A stretch of 21,855 nucleotides of DNA from Chara braunii (GCA_003427395.1 BFEA01000062.1:1763887-1785741), one strand, 5' to 3'. Counted from the stretch's first letter, positions 8,913 through 17,840 are shown. The notes: generated by a model from the sequence alone, not told the origin. Numbers and translations: made by a program.

Positions 8913-9293
8913 TTTTTTTTTTCTTTTTTTTTTTTTTAAACTATACTCTTCTCTCAATTTTTTCCTCACACTACCTACCTACCTCTAGGCATACGGGGAA
9001 ACCCGTAGCATACCAGAGCCGTGTTTTTACGGCCCCTCGAGCCTGCAGGATACCGGCCAGGGGACAGCCGGTAGCACCAGGGATAAAGCGGACCAATCCC
9101 CCATGCCTCCCCTCAGGCCCCTCCCCTACGAACATAGCAGACTCTGCTTGATGCCGATCGGGGGATCCAGTGGTCTATCTCTTGGGTAGCGGGTGCCAAG
9201 TAAGCCCAGGAAGGCATGAGGCCAATGGGGATTGAACCCATGACCTCCTGAATGCCACTTGCGAGCCTTGCCAACTGAGCTAGGCCGCTGGAT
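8913..9293 (-). mobile_element. tRNA-derived SINE with poly-A tail and TSDs
   Basis: On the minus strand the element starts near 9293 with a tRNA-like head: A-box-like CTAGCTCAGTTGG, then B-box-like GGGTTCAATCCC inside a perfect 5-bp T-stem (ATGGG/CCCAT) with a 7-nt loop. The D and anticodon stems do not fold well, so it is a tRNA-related head, not a working tRNA. The body runs leftward to a T-rich stretch at 8911-8937, which is the A-tail on the other strand. A 14-bp direct repeat flanks it, and an uninterrupted paralogue lies at 5259-5296. The internal Pol III boxes predict minus-strand transcription; mobilisation would need a partner LINE. Family name unknown. Confidence 0.85.
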
Positions 9294-9307
9294 AGAGTAG
9301 CAAAGTT
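9294..9307. repeat. SINE target-site duplication, right
   Basis: Second copy of AGAGTAGCAAAGTT, followed by GAGCATAGGAGCATAGAG as in the empty site at 5259-5296. Confidence 0.85.
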
Positions 9308-9341
9308 GAGCATAGGAGCATAGAGTAAGAAAAACAATTTA

Positions 9342-9495
9342 GTAATTTACCACTGAATAAATAATTCACCACTAACTAATACAGAGGGGGGGGCAGGAGT
9401 ACGTTGATCGTAGAGAGTCGTAGTAAGGCTGAGCGTAGAGTAGCCCATGTGCGCCCACCTTCCCCTCGACTGAGCCCTCCTCTGCCCACCACTTC
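9342..9495 (+). repeat. Direct repeat D, copy 2
   Basis: Second copy of 8709-8856 with a few substitutions and indels. Confidence 0.88.
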
Positions 9496-9592
9496 ATAGG
9501 CCGCACCTGTCCTACTCCACGCCGACCCTATTCCCCCACTGTCCATTCATCCTCCGCCACTGACGCTGTGGATTCTACTCGGCCAGTGGAGG

Positions 9593-9596
<4 letters not shown>

Positions 9597-9630
<34 letters not shown>

Positions 9631-9631
9631 N
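9597..9631. repeat. (TC)n microsatellite ending in an N
   Basis: About 17 TC units, then a single ambiguous base at 9631. This suggests the assembler could not resolve the repeat length here. Confidence 0.95.
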
Positions 9632-10440
9632 CCACTATACACTACACTGCGCTGGCCTTAGATCCACTACAGACTAAGCTGGTCTGTGTCCTGAGAGCTA
9701 CAGCTTGCCCTGCATGGAGCTATTGATGTGCATATTCATGCAGCTACTCGCCAGTTAAACCACCACTCCAATAGGAGCGCTTTTTTTTTTTTTTGTTATA
9801 TACATACAGGGCCTTATGGTCCTGGCTCCATATCCATTCAGGGGAACGTTAGTCCGGTTCCTTTCTCCCGGTAAGTCATAAAATACAGTAATTCACACAC
9901 CAACGCTTCCTTCCGTCTGGCCGAAGGACCCCTGAACAGCATCCAACAGGATCTGTTTTGACAAGCCAACAGTCGCATTTCCCTGATCCTGGAGTCTACA
10001 GTGTCACCATGAGGAAAAATAATTGTGGTACCCTTCCCCACTGAACCTCCACTGGGCCTTGGAAATGTAGATTTTGACCCGGCACTTGTAGGCAAAGAAA
10101 ATGAACAGTGCAGAGGCCATTGGAGTCGTGGTTTAAACTACATAGCTAGCCTCCGCAACATTACAGTTCCCAGTATACTGTTGTGCATCACAATTGCTGA
10201 TGTACAGAGCAGAATCGTTCTCTGTGCACAATATTTTTCACCATCATGGCTCTCGTTATCAATTCTTGGTGTCAAGCGCACACAAATGATCCCAGGACTC
10301 AGTTCGATCAGCTTTTCAATTGAAAGGCCACGAAGTCGGTCCGGGTACTGGTAACGTCCTGTATACTACATTAACTCGGCAGCATGGACCAGAAGGTTTA
10401 TCTGAGCACAAAGAAGAAAATTTCTCTGGTCAGCAAATGT
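9632..10440. other. Intronic stretch, nothing recognised
   Basis: Mixed composition with a T-run at about 9781-9794. Frames of 85 and 109 codons on opposite strands overlap near 10025-10095 and have no recognisable motif. Confidence 0.4.
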
Positions 10441-10445
10441 GGACA

Positions 10446-10822
10446 CGTGGTTAATGGAAGGCCCAAAATTCGGGGGTTTTCGCCGCATCACTACAAGCAA
10501 TGTCGTGGAAAATTTTGCGAACAAACTATGCAGGCTCATAATACAAACATCAAAAAACAAAACAGGCAAAAAAAAAGTAAAAAAAAAAAAGGACTATAAA
10601 ACCCTATCCGGAGTAGCTTTCGGAGTTCGCCAAATTTTTTCCTGAATTCGGTGTTTTTGCCAACTTCTTTGTTACTCGTCCAAATACGCTGAAACTGAAT
10701 ACAAATATACCCTCAAGCCCATTCATATCAGACAAAAAGAAAACAAGAAAAAAGCAAAAATTCAGGGAATATGGCAGTTTCGGTGAAAACTTTGCCGAAA
10801 ATAGCACCACCCATTAACCACG
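10446..10822. mobile_element. Possible inverted-repeat element (about 0.38 kb)
   Basis: CGTGGTTAATGG at 10446-10457 is the exact reverse complement of CCATTAACCACG at 10811-10822, with weaker subterminal complementarity (AAAATTCGG against CCGAAAAT). The interior is A-rich and non-coding. No clean target-site duplication is evident: a related GCAAATGT block lies on both sides but is not adjacent to the ends. MITE-like at best. Confidence 0.35.
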
Positions 10823-10943
10823 AGTGGAAATGTGGCCAGCAAATGTTCACATTGTTCCAGTATAAAAGACCAGCTGGTGTGGAAAGTGGTCCAATTTTAT
10901 TTTATTTTGGCTTTGGGGCTTTACTACACCATGTTGAATCCAT

Positions 10944-11123
10944 GCTTTAAACCACCACTACCTTTCCAGCTGTTGGGAAAACGGGCAAATATCCTACTCC
11001 AAAAAAATCAGAGGCCAGGCCCGTTGTTGATAAATCTCATTGGTTGACTTTGTTTCGTTTTGGCCTCCTAAAGATTAAGGGGCCCGACGGCGGCCCACAT
11101 GGGAAAAGGTAGTGGTGATTTAA
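10944..11123. mobile_element. Palindromic short element P, copy 1
   Basis: Ends GCTTTAAACCACCACTACC (from 10944) and GGAAAAGGTAGTGGTGATTT (from 11102) are near-perfect inverted repeats of about 22 bp. The same termini and part of the interior (GCCCG, GGC, ACAT before the right end) recur at 13513-13668. This supports a small non-autonomous TIR element. No transposase and no verified target-site duplication. Confidence 0.55.
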
Positions 11124-11483
11124 TTGTAGTTGGCGAAGGGGGAGCTGTGGGGGATGTGAGTGAGAGTGCTTCACACGTATACGATTAAACAGGAGTGTAA
11201 GCTGTGAAACACTGAAACAGCAACAGGAAGCTTATTTTTCTGATGATGATGATCATTATCATCTTAGTGAAAGAAGAAGAAGAAGAGGAAGAGGAAGAAA
11301 ATTTGTGCCACCCTTCAATTTCAGTTTGCGCTAAGGTGAGATAGGGCGGGCAGGGGGGATTGGAGGTTGGGGGTGAAGCAACCTTTTCTGTGCAGAAATG
11401 GGTCTGCCATGGGGGTTGTGCTATTTTTCAGTGTTGATGATGATGATGAGAATGATTTGAATGGGCACGGTGGGTGGTGGTGC
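11124..11483. other. Intronic stretch with short purine runs
   Basis: No gene recognised. A GAA-rich run sits near 11270-11300, and GATGATGAT runs lie near 11243 and 11437. Confidence 0.4.
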
Positions 11484-11667
11484 AAAGAAGAAGAAGAATA
11501 AGGAAGAAAAAAAAGAAGAAGACACTGAGGAAGAAAGAAGGGAAAAAGAAAGGAGAAGAAGAAGTGAGAAGTAGAAGAAAGAAGAGGAAGGACAGGAAAA
11601 GGTAAGCAGAAGATGGAAAAAGAGAAAAATGGAAGAGTAAAAGGATAGGAAGAAGATGGAAAGGGGG
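11484..11667. repeat. Polypurine (GAA-rich) tract
   Basis: About 180 nt almost entirely A and G on the plus strand, with GAAGAAG words and no fixed period. Minus-strand Phe/Leu/Ser-rich frames across it reflect composition. Confidence 0.85.
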
Positions 11668-11744
11668 TTGAGTGGTTAGATTCCGCTCTCGCGCCTTCCG
11701 GTTAGCGCACAGCAGCGCTAATTTTCTTCGCGTTCGCGCCCGCA

Positions 11745-11764
11745 GCCCCGCCGCTGCGCGGGGC
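11745..11764. repeat. 7-bp GC hairpin
   Basis: GCCCCGC (11745-11751) pairs with GCGGGGC (11758-11764) around CGCTGC, followed by AATTTTGAATTT. The preceding 80 nt (GTTGAGTGGTTAGATTCC ... GCGTTCGCGCC) faintly resembles tRNA A and B boxes, too degraded to call. Confidence 0.5.
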
Positions 11765-11889
11765 AATTTTGAATTTAGCCTTTCGAAAACGACAACCATC
11801 GCGTCGTGAAGCGCCCTGCCCACGGCCCCGCACGACATCGACGAGGATCGACCCTGCCATAGCTCATCACGTCCGACAAAGAAGCCCTA

Positions 11890-12479
11890 AGGGCGCGCGC
11901 GCGCACGCCTGACACGCGCGTTTAGGACACTAGGACTACGAGCCAAGGTGACGGGAAGACAGCGGGCTACCTACGAGTCCTACCATGCACCTAACAGCGA
12001 ACTTGGCAAAAGGGGATGCTGACGACCGACTTAAGGTTTCTCAGCTTCGCTCCTCCACCAAGGGACATCCGGGAGGAACTCAAAGGAGAATCTATTGTTC
12101 ATCAAGCCGTTTTGTCCGTCTTTTGTCCTCAATGCGGTACTTTTCAACGAGCAGGACAAGGACGACTCTTGTCTCACGAGGAACTCAAGACTTTTGAGAC
12201 AAAAATGTCAGGAGAAGAGGCCAGATGATGAGGCTGTATCTAGCTGAAACATGGTCCAGGTGAGGACAGTGGAGATCGAGATTGGTTACCGCTTGGTTTT
12301 CAGCGAAGCTCAGACGGCGAACTCTCCTCCATCACTCGAGTGAAGTCGAACGTCATCAAGCAGCCGCAATGTCGTTTACATTCTGTCTACATTTTGTCTT
12401 CAGCGAAGAGGACGGCCAGTACCGCCAAACACGCATCTCCAAGTGTCCCCTACTACAAGACCAAGAACCAATCGAGTGA
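11890..12479. other. Unclassified GC-moderate stretch
   Basis: Contains a (GC)n-like run at about 11893-11905 and a 70-codon plus-strand frame (12016-12228) with one CPQC motif. There are no splice signals or family match that would make it an exon, so nothing is called as a gene. Confidence 0.35.
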
Positions 12480-12977
12480 GCTCTAACCACGACAGTCCAA
12501 TACCCCAATTTCTAACCGATCAAACACGGACTATCTACTATCCGTCTACTATCCGTCACGTCACCTACTCTCTCCCCCCTAATGCAGCCTTTCCTCCATC
12601 ACCCCCGACTTTCCTCGTTTTCGTCTCTACCCTCCCCCCCCCTCCCCTCCTCGCCAGTTCGACTTTCCAATACTGCCCTCGTGCCACCCAGTTTTTCCCA
12701 GTTTTTCCCCCCCTCTGTCCCCCTGGTCAGCACTCCACCGCGCTCTTTCAACCAGTCTTCCGCTCATATTCTAACCCCCTTTTAACCCCCATCTAACCCT
12801 CATCTCCCTTATTCGACAAGTCGACTCCACCCATCCTCTGACCCATCTAACTCCATCTAACTCACCCCCCTACTGCCGACTCTACCATACTGATCTATTC
12901 AAACCATCCCTCATCCCCCAATACCTCCCCAGACCCCCACACTTAGGCCATACCTCCATCTCGTACCATCTCTAATC
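12480..12977. repeat. C-rich, G-poor low-complexity tract
   Basis: About 500 nt with strong C over G skew on the plus strand and recurring CTAACC, CCATC and TCCCC words without fixed period. It ends directly at the adapter junction at 12978. Confidence 0.75.
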
Positions 12978-13015
12978 CTGTCTCTTATACACATCTAGAT
13001 GTGTATAAGAGACAG
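12978..13015. other. Tn5 mosaic-end junction adapter (library artefact)
   Basis: CTGTCTCTTATACACATCT (12978-12996) is followed immediately by its exact reverse complement (12997-13015). These are the two 19-bp Tn5 mosaic ends in the head-to-head order left by transposase-based mate-pair circularisation. It is not biological sequence of this genome. A minus-strand frame across it reads SYTHLDVYKRQ, a familiar contaminant peptide. DNA left and right of this point may not be adjacent in the chromosome. Confidence 0.97.
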
Positions 13016-13145
13016 CACACACACACAGAGGAGTGGTGCGGTCTTCTGAAAGAGCCGATGCAATACACAGCGGCCACAGCCCAATCCTCAGTGTCCAACC
13101 TTCAGGGGGCACAGCCCAACCTCTAGCATGTAAAAAAGCCAGAAA

Positions 13146-13339
13146 AAGCAATGTGCGTGTGTGTTCTGGGCAGGTGGGTGGGTGGGTGGGTGGGGGTATG
13201 TACGTGGGTGCATGTGTGTGTGTGTGTGTATGTGTGTGTAGAGCAAAGTCGAAGCAGTGTCGAAGTTGAGTGATGTTGAGCATCGAGGCCCCCACTCCAA
13301 AAAAAAAAATGTTGCGGGCCTTCCCCGCGCCCTCTATTG

Positions 13340-13410
<71 letters not shown>
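13146..13410 (+). repeat. Composite microsatellite module, copy 2
   Basis: Same block order as 4940-5214: GTGGGTGGGTGGG, TATGTACGTG, a short GT tract (13213-13239), GAGCAAA, GTTGAGCATCGAG, a spacer with an A-run, CCCTCTATTGAC, then (AG)n at about 13344-13410. Both microsatellites differ in length from copy 1. Confidence 0.75.
13344..13410. repeat. (AG)n microsatellite
   Basis: About 33 uninterrupted AG units. Confidence 0.97.
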
Positions 13411-13412
<2 letters not shown>

Positions 13413-13512
13413 CCAGCAATTATCGATTGTTAGAATGTAGTGAAGTTGGCTTGCCTCAAATGTGGTCAGGGTTCATGACACCTGAAATCTGAAAGATTGC
13501 GTTCGAGGAAGG

Positions 13513-13668
13513 GCTTAAACCACCGGTACTTTCCCAGCTATTTTGCTGAGAGGCGCTGGGTAATGCAGGGGTCAAGCAGGGGAGGGCCACCCTCGTTAAA
13601 TCGAATACGTTTCGCCCGTCTAAAACTGCCCGCGGCCGACATATTGGAAAGGTACTGGTGGTTTAAAC
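13513..13668. mobile_element. Palindromic short element P, copy 2
   Basis: GCTTAAACCACCGGTACTTT (from 13513) and GGAAAGGTACTGGTGGTTTA (from 13646) are inverted repeats of about 22 bp with a couple of mismatches. The interior shares GCCCG-GGCC-ACAT with copy 1. The end sequence also appears alone at about 13845 and 14445 (GGTGGTTTAAGGC). Confidence 0.55.
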
Positions 13669-13838
13669 GTCTAGTACACTGCCCCAGCCTTGTGGAGATG
13701 TGTTTGTCACCTAGTTTGTAATTTTCGCGTTTCGGGCCTATCGGACCACGGCGGGTGGCGGCGCCAGCCGGAAAATAAAAAAATTGCATCCCTGGCAATT
13801 CGGAAAAGCTCGGCGTGCAGTGCAGTGGCTCCAGGCCC

Positions 13839-14510
13839 GGGTGTACTGGTGGTTTAAGGCTTACTACTGTGGTAGGTGAGGCCATAGTCCTAACCAGCCC
13901 TGGCCTCATAAACCTCAATTTTTTGTTTTTTTGTTTTTTTTTTTGTTTGTAAAACAAATAGCATGCTTCATTATGTACAGAGCAAAAGGAGGCCGGGAAT
14001 CCAACCGGAAGACTGGGGCCATTACCCAGATTAGGCTCATACTGGAAACCGGGCCTAGTGTCCCTTCCTGCCAAGCTACATGCTATTCCTGAACAAGGAC
14101 GAAGCTGGATTTTAACAAAAGACAAATAGCTATAGACGAAAGAACCTGCCAACCTGCCTCTAGGTTGCAATTAGGAGCCGAAAGAACGGACCATCTTACC
14201 CTCAGGTTGATATGCTAACCGCTACACCTACCTCTATTTTCCTCTACCTAACTTCTCCCTCCCCTTTCACTTTCCGGATATTTCCAACACGGCTGTCAAT
14301 GCTCCCCATCCTTCGGGCCTCAGCCTGACGAACCAAAATGGCCAGCGGCACCAGGCACATAAAAGAAAAAAGACCCAGCTCTGGCTCGTTTATTAGCGTA
14401 CATTCACATGTCTCATGGTATCATTTAGTATACGGGTGCCGGGTGGTTTAAGGCTTACTACTGTAGTACTTTGGGAGGTGAGGCTACAGTCCTAACCAGC
14501 CATGGCCTCT
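13839..14510. repeat. Dispersed block pair around GGTTTAAGGCTTACTACTGT
   Basis: 13845-13908 and 14441-14510 share GGTGGTTTAAGGCTTACTAC, GGTGAGGC, AGTCCTAACCAGCC and TGGCCTC. The first lies before a T-rich tract (13919-13944), the second inside the tandem array leading to the exon at 14917. The minus strand near 14185-14225 has a tRNA-like GTGTAGCGGTTAGCAT word. Confidence 0.65.
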
Positions 14511-14916
14511 TTAACATCCAATTATTCCATCATGGCCGTTAATGTGCCTCATCCTTTGGGGCTCAGCCTACTGAACCGAAATGGCCAGCGGCAGCAGGCG
14601 CGTAAAAGAAAAAAGACCCAGCGCCGGCTCGTTCATTAGCGTACATTATCAGGTATTAAGCAAATGTGGAAGCATTCACGTGACTGGTGCCAGGTATTAT
14701 TTATTTAACAATTTTCTTTTTCGGTCTTTCAATGTTCGTCATACTTCGCAGATGGTTTGGGCCTGTGCCTACTGAACCGAAACGGCCAGCGGCACGAGCC
14801 TCATACGTCTCATGGTATCATTTATTAAACAAATTTGGGAGCATTCACGTGACTGGTGCCAGGTGTCATTTATTTAACAATTTTCTTTGTCTTTCAATGT
14901 CCGTCATACTTTGCAG
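14279..14916 (+). repeat. Irregular tandem array running into the exon acceptor
   Basis: At least three units carry ACTGAACCRAAAYGGCCAGC (14330, 14572, 14772 regions) plus GTAAAAGAAAAAAGACCCAGC, GCTCGTTYATTAGCGTACAT and TCTCATGGTATCATTTA. The last two share AGCATTCACGTGACTGGTGC, TTATTTAACAATTTTCTTT and TTTCAATGTYCGTCATACTT. Both end in YGCAGATGGT, the 3' splice site plus the first bases of the exon at 14917. The upstream copy (AG near 14751) is a decoy acceptor. Confidence 0.8.
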
Positions 14917-15092
14917 ATGGTGGCGATGTCAGGATAATGAATGCCCTGTTACCATTCCTGGAGCAGAAGAATCCGAGTATACTTTGACGCTTGAGGATGT
15001 TGCCCACCACGTATGGTTCATGTACACTCCTGTGACAAAGGCAGGTGTAAAGGGTGAAGGAAGACATGCTGAGACAGAGGTGGTCATTGCAG
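14917..15092 (+). CDS. AIR9: AIR9 A9-domain exon (WWR ... MYTPV segment)
   Basis: Exon of 176 nt: 1 nt, 58 codons, 1 nt, between acceptor TACTTTGCAG and donor GTAAGG at 15093. It begins WWRCQDNECPVTIPGAEE, continues YTLTLEDVAHHVWFMYTPV and ends ETEVVIA. It is the second half of the A9 repeat begun at 3968: W-x-R core, small loop with GA, Y-TLT-x-EDV, then YTPV and the G-x-x-GE turn. It completes an Arg codon with the AG at 4087-4088 and an Ala codon with CG at 16405, so three exons stay in frame. The acceptor region is duplicated upstream. The strongest single piece of coding evidence in the window. Confidence 0.92.
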
Positions 15093-15825
15093 GTAAGGTT
15101 TGGCAATCTATAATTGTGTGTCTTTTCTGAACGTACCAACATAAAACAAAACAAGACAGAGACAAATCAAACAACGATATGCGAAGAACAAAAACATAGA
15201 CGCAAGGTAGAGTTCGTATGTTTTCGTTGTTAATATGAGAGACCTGTGACATGCCTTACGAGAATGCTTGGGAAGTTTCAAGATTGCATCTCGGCCTGCC
15301 GACGCTCGAAAACAGGCCTGAAAGAAATCGGGCAGGCTTAGCAGCCGATCCCTGGAAGTAGCTATGGTGCAACCCACTGTGCTGTAGAATTCCCACCTTG
15401 GAAAGTATGAAGCGAATTATGTATCCACGGTCAAGAACTCTTGGTGGTTGTCTTGAAGAATGAACAGTAAGGAATTGTCATGGCTATTGCCCGACTAACA
15501 GATGACTTCGATTGCGGCCTCTGCAGCATCAGTAGCCATCAACCAGATGAGGGAGATTGCCCTATGCATTGTCCTCTCACCTTGACTTTTCATTCTCGTC
15601 TTGTTCTTCTTGCTCCTTTCCTGCTGTAAAATTTTTGGTGTCTTTGACCAATTAGTATTCATGCCGTCTAATGTCTAGAAATTTATAATTACCCAATTTA
15701 CCGGATGAAAGACTCCGCCAAAAAAAATAAAAATAAAAAAATAAATATTAAATAAATAAAATTCATGCCTTCCTGCTTATTCCCTTTCCTTCTCGTCCTA
15801 TCATATGTGCTCTCCCCCCAGGAGG

Positions 15826-15846
15826 GAGAGAGAGAGAGAGAGAGAG

Positions 15847-15900
<54 letters not shown>
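15826..15900. repeat. (AG)n microsatellite
   Basis: AG units interrupted once by AAAAG near 15847, followed by a G-run. A mirror-like AGGGAG start suggests slippage growth. Confidence 0.96.
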
Positions 15901-15907
<7 letters not shown>

Positions 15908-16190
15908 CAACAGACTGATTTCTTGTTATTCAAAGGGCTCTTGTTGTGGAACCACAATTTCAATGGTTGAGATTGACGGTGTGCGACCCAGGGTGGTGCC
16001 AGGGTGAAACCATCGAGTGGCAGAGGCCCTAGTTGCCATTCAAGGCAGTGGTGGTGTAAGAGGTACAAGTCAGGTGCCAAGCTGTCTTGAAATCACAACA
16101 TCGTTGCCGGTGATAAGTAACTGGACTGCTGCCCCCCAGAATAGATGGGGCCTTGGTATTTAAAAATTAATAAATAAATAAATAATAAAA

Positions 16191-16217
16191 ATCACAACGT
16201 GTCAAGTACGTTGTGAT
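16191..16217. repeat. Perfect 10-bp hairpin
   Basis: ATCACAACGT (16191-16200), loop GTCAAGT, ACGTTGTGAT (16208-16217). A related ATCACAACATCGTTG lies about 100 nt upstream. Confidence 0.65.
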
Positions 16218-16404
16218 GTTGTGGAGCAGTGTGGTTCACACGTTGCCTGGTCTTGTTCCTCATATCTGTTTTAAAAGCTAAGAGTGGGATGTGTCATCCA
16301 CATGCTGAGGCTGTGAGCAGTTGGTGAGCATGTTATGATGATGTGGAGAGTGGTGCTTCACAGCCTTCACTGAGGGTCATGTGTGTTGTTATGTATGATT
16401 GTAG

Positions 16405-16540
16405 CGCCGCCGTCTGTCACGGATGTTCAAGTGGTTGGGAGGATGACACAGGGATGCACCGTCAAAGGAGTGGGCAAATATACTGGAGGGGTGGAAGGTG
16501 AAAGTGAACTCCAATGGCTGAGGGAAGATAAAGATACAGG
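16405..16540 (+). CDS. AIR9: AIR9 A9-domain exon (PPSVTDV segment)
   Basis: Exon of 136 nt: 2 nt, 44 codons, 2 nt, between acceptor GATTGTAG and donor GTATGT at 16541. The peptide starts PPSVTDVQVVGRM, continues GCTVKGVGKYTGG and ends LQWLREDKDT plus a split Gly. It opens the next A9 repeat with PP-S-V-x-x-V-x-V-x-G, GCT-x-KG, Y-x-GG and the W-x-R-E core. That matches the family sequence directly after the repeat completed at 14917-15092. The following half-repeat (Y-TLT-x-EDV ... PV) is required downstream but is not convincingly intact in this window; see 20268-20995. Phase pattern 1 then 2 is the same as for the exon at 3968. Confidence 0.9.
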
Positions 16541-17150
16541 GTATGTTTCCCATTCCCTTGTCCTCATAGAGGCGAATTCTGTTTGTGCTTCCTTTTCTGT
16601 GACTTGGACAGAGCACTCACTATGCCTGTTGTGAATGAAAATGCGTCTTCTTCTCATTACGGCTTTCGAATGAAAAGGGGAGTAACCCCTAAAGTTATTA
16701 TATCGTCTGATTCCGGCAACTCATGAGCTGCTTACTAACAATTGCATGTGTGTACATCAGCTACATGGGTGATGTGACTCTTTCTGTGGCCGTTCGGTTA
16801 CTGCACACACGAGTTCAGCTCAGCTCACACCAACATCAGGCGCCTTGTTGCTTTGCTCTATTCCCCTCAGCTCCCCCACTTATTCTCTCTATATATCTCC
16901 CTCTCTGGCCTCTCTCATTTCCCTCTGCCTCTCACTCCCTCATTCTCCAGCTGCATCTAGTATGGCAGGTTCGCCCTCACCCATGCCTGGAAGAATACTC
17001 CTGTATTGCGCACGCTCTGTATGAAATTACTTGAAATTGACTCTTTGCACAGAGCTTGCAGAATAACTCGCCATGGCAAATGTAGCTGCGAGTAGAGAGG
17101 GTAAGGGGGAGAGTTTTGCGCAGCTTTGTCTAATACACATGCGAATGACT
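16541..17150. other. Intronic stretch, nothing recognised
   Basis: Starts with the GTATGT donor. Pyrimidine-rich near 16855-16950; no exon with A9 features or other family resemblance. Confidence 0.45.

Positions 17151-17151
<1 letters not shown>

Positions 17152-17243
<92 letters not shown>
17152..17243. repeat. (TC)n microsatellite
   Basis: About 46 TC units, among the longest in the window, followed by a T-rich end. Confidence 0.98.
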
Positions 17244-17246
<3 letters not shown>

Positions 17247-17492
17247 CTTTTTTTTTTAACAACATGCCGGTTGTGGTTTGCTAGAAGGGGTGATATGAGC
17301 ATCCCCGTCTAGCAAGCATCCGTGGCCGCTCCTGTCTATTGGTGGGGAACTTCACCTGGTGGAAATCGGGTCCAGCGTCCCTAAATCGTACACCACATCA
17401 GAATTCCAGGTCTTACCCGGTTTCGGCTCAGTGGGAAATCCCAGGTCTACTTCCTGCGACACCTCTGGTCCTGCCGCCCGAGGGTGGTCCGC

Positions 17493-17494
<2 letters not shown>

Positions 17495-17571
<77 letters not shown>
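17495..17571. repeat. (TC)n microsatellite
   Basis: About 38 TC units. With 17152-17243 it forms two like-oriented TC tracts 250 bp apart. Confidence 0.98.
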
Positions 17572-17573
<2 letters not shown>

Positions 17574-17790
17574 CTGTCTGTACGTTTATATCAATTACAT
17601 TATCACACTACCATCACAGAGTGGTCTTTCTACTTTCATGACTCGGCCGTTACAGTACCAGCAATAAGTTCAAGTTTTTATTTTTGGTTGCACGTAGACC
17701 TGCTCTGTTTTTGAAAACAGTTATTGCGTGTGGTGGGGGTATGTGATGGTTTTTCCCATGAATTGTGCATCCCTCAATCCCTTGCTCTAT

Positions 17791-17840
17791 GTGTGGCCTC
17801 ACCGCTAGTGTGGGTGTGTGGCCTCACTGCTAGTGTGGGT
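17791..17840. repeat. Tandem duplication, 25-bp unit x2
   Basis: GTGTGGCCTCACYGCTAGTG followed by TGGGT, twice, with one difference. Confidence 0.9.

Larger units (their letters stand above)
4089..14916 (+). other. Giant intron of the AIR9-type gene (about 10.8 kb)
   Basis: Inferred intron between the exons at 3968-4088 and 14917-15092. The donor is GTCAGC and the acceptor TACTTTGCAG, joined in phase 2. The peptide across the join (GVI-R-WWR) matches family expectation, so no exon seems missing between them. The interior is repeats and low-complexity sequence with no recognised second gene. It contains a library-adapter junction at 12978-13015 and an N at 9631, so its real length is uncertain. 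Confidence 0.7.
15093..16404 (+). other. Intron between A9 exons (1.3 kb)
   Basis: GTAAGG donor to GATTGTAG acceptor, phase 1. It holds an A-rich tract (15719-15763), an (AG)n microsatellite, an AAAT-type run near 16160-16190 and a 10-bp hairpin at 16191-16217. Confidence 0.8.

Noticed and set aside
9217-9293. Functional tRNA gene on the minus strand
   Set aside because: The T-arm is perfect, but the D and anticodon stems do not pair and the sequence continues into a SINE body with A-tail and target duplications.
11664-11745. Second tRNA-derived SINE head on the plus strand
   Set aside because: Only faint A- and B-box similarity, with the key B-box A replaced; no tail or target duplication.
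12016-12228. 70-codon plus-strand frame with a CPQC motif
   Set aside because: A single CxxC is not enough for a zinc-binding domain, and there are no convincing splice sites; it sits in the AIR9 intron.
12560-12970. Telomere-like CTAACC repeats
   Set aside because: The words are irregular and not in tandem register; low-complexity pyrimidine sequence rather than a telomeric array.
13538-14170. 210-codon minus-strand ORF
   Set aside because: It crosses the palindromic element, a dispersed block and a T-rich tract, with no recognisable domain; an open frame by chance in repeats.
17073-17641. Plus-strand ORFs of 76-102 codons over the TC tracts
   Set aside because: Ser-Leu runs from the microsatellites account for the open frames.
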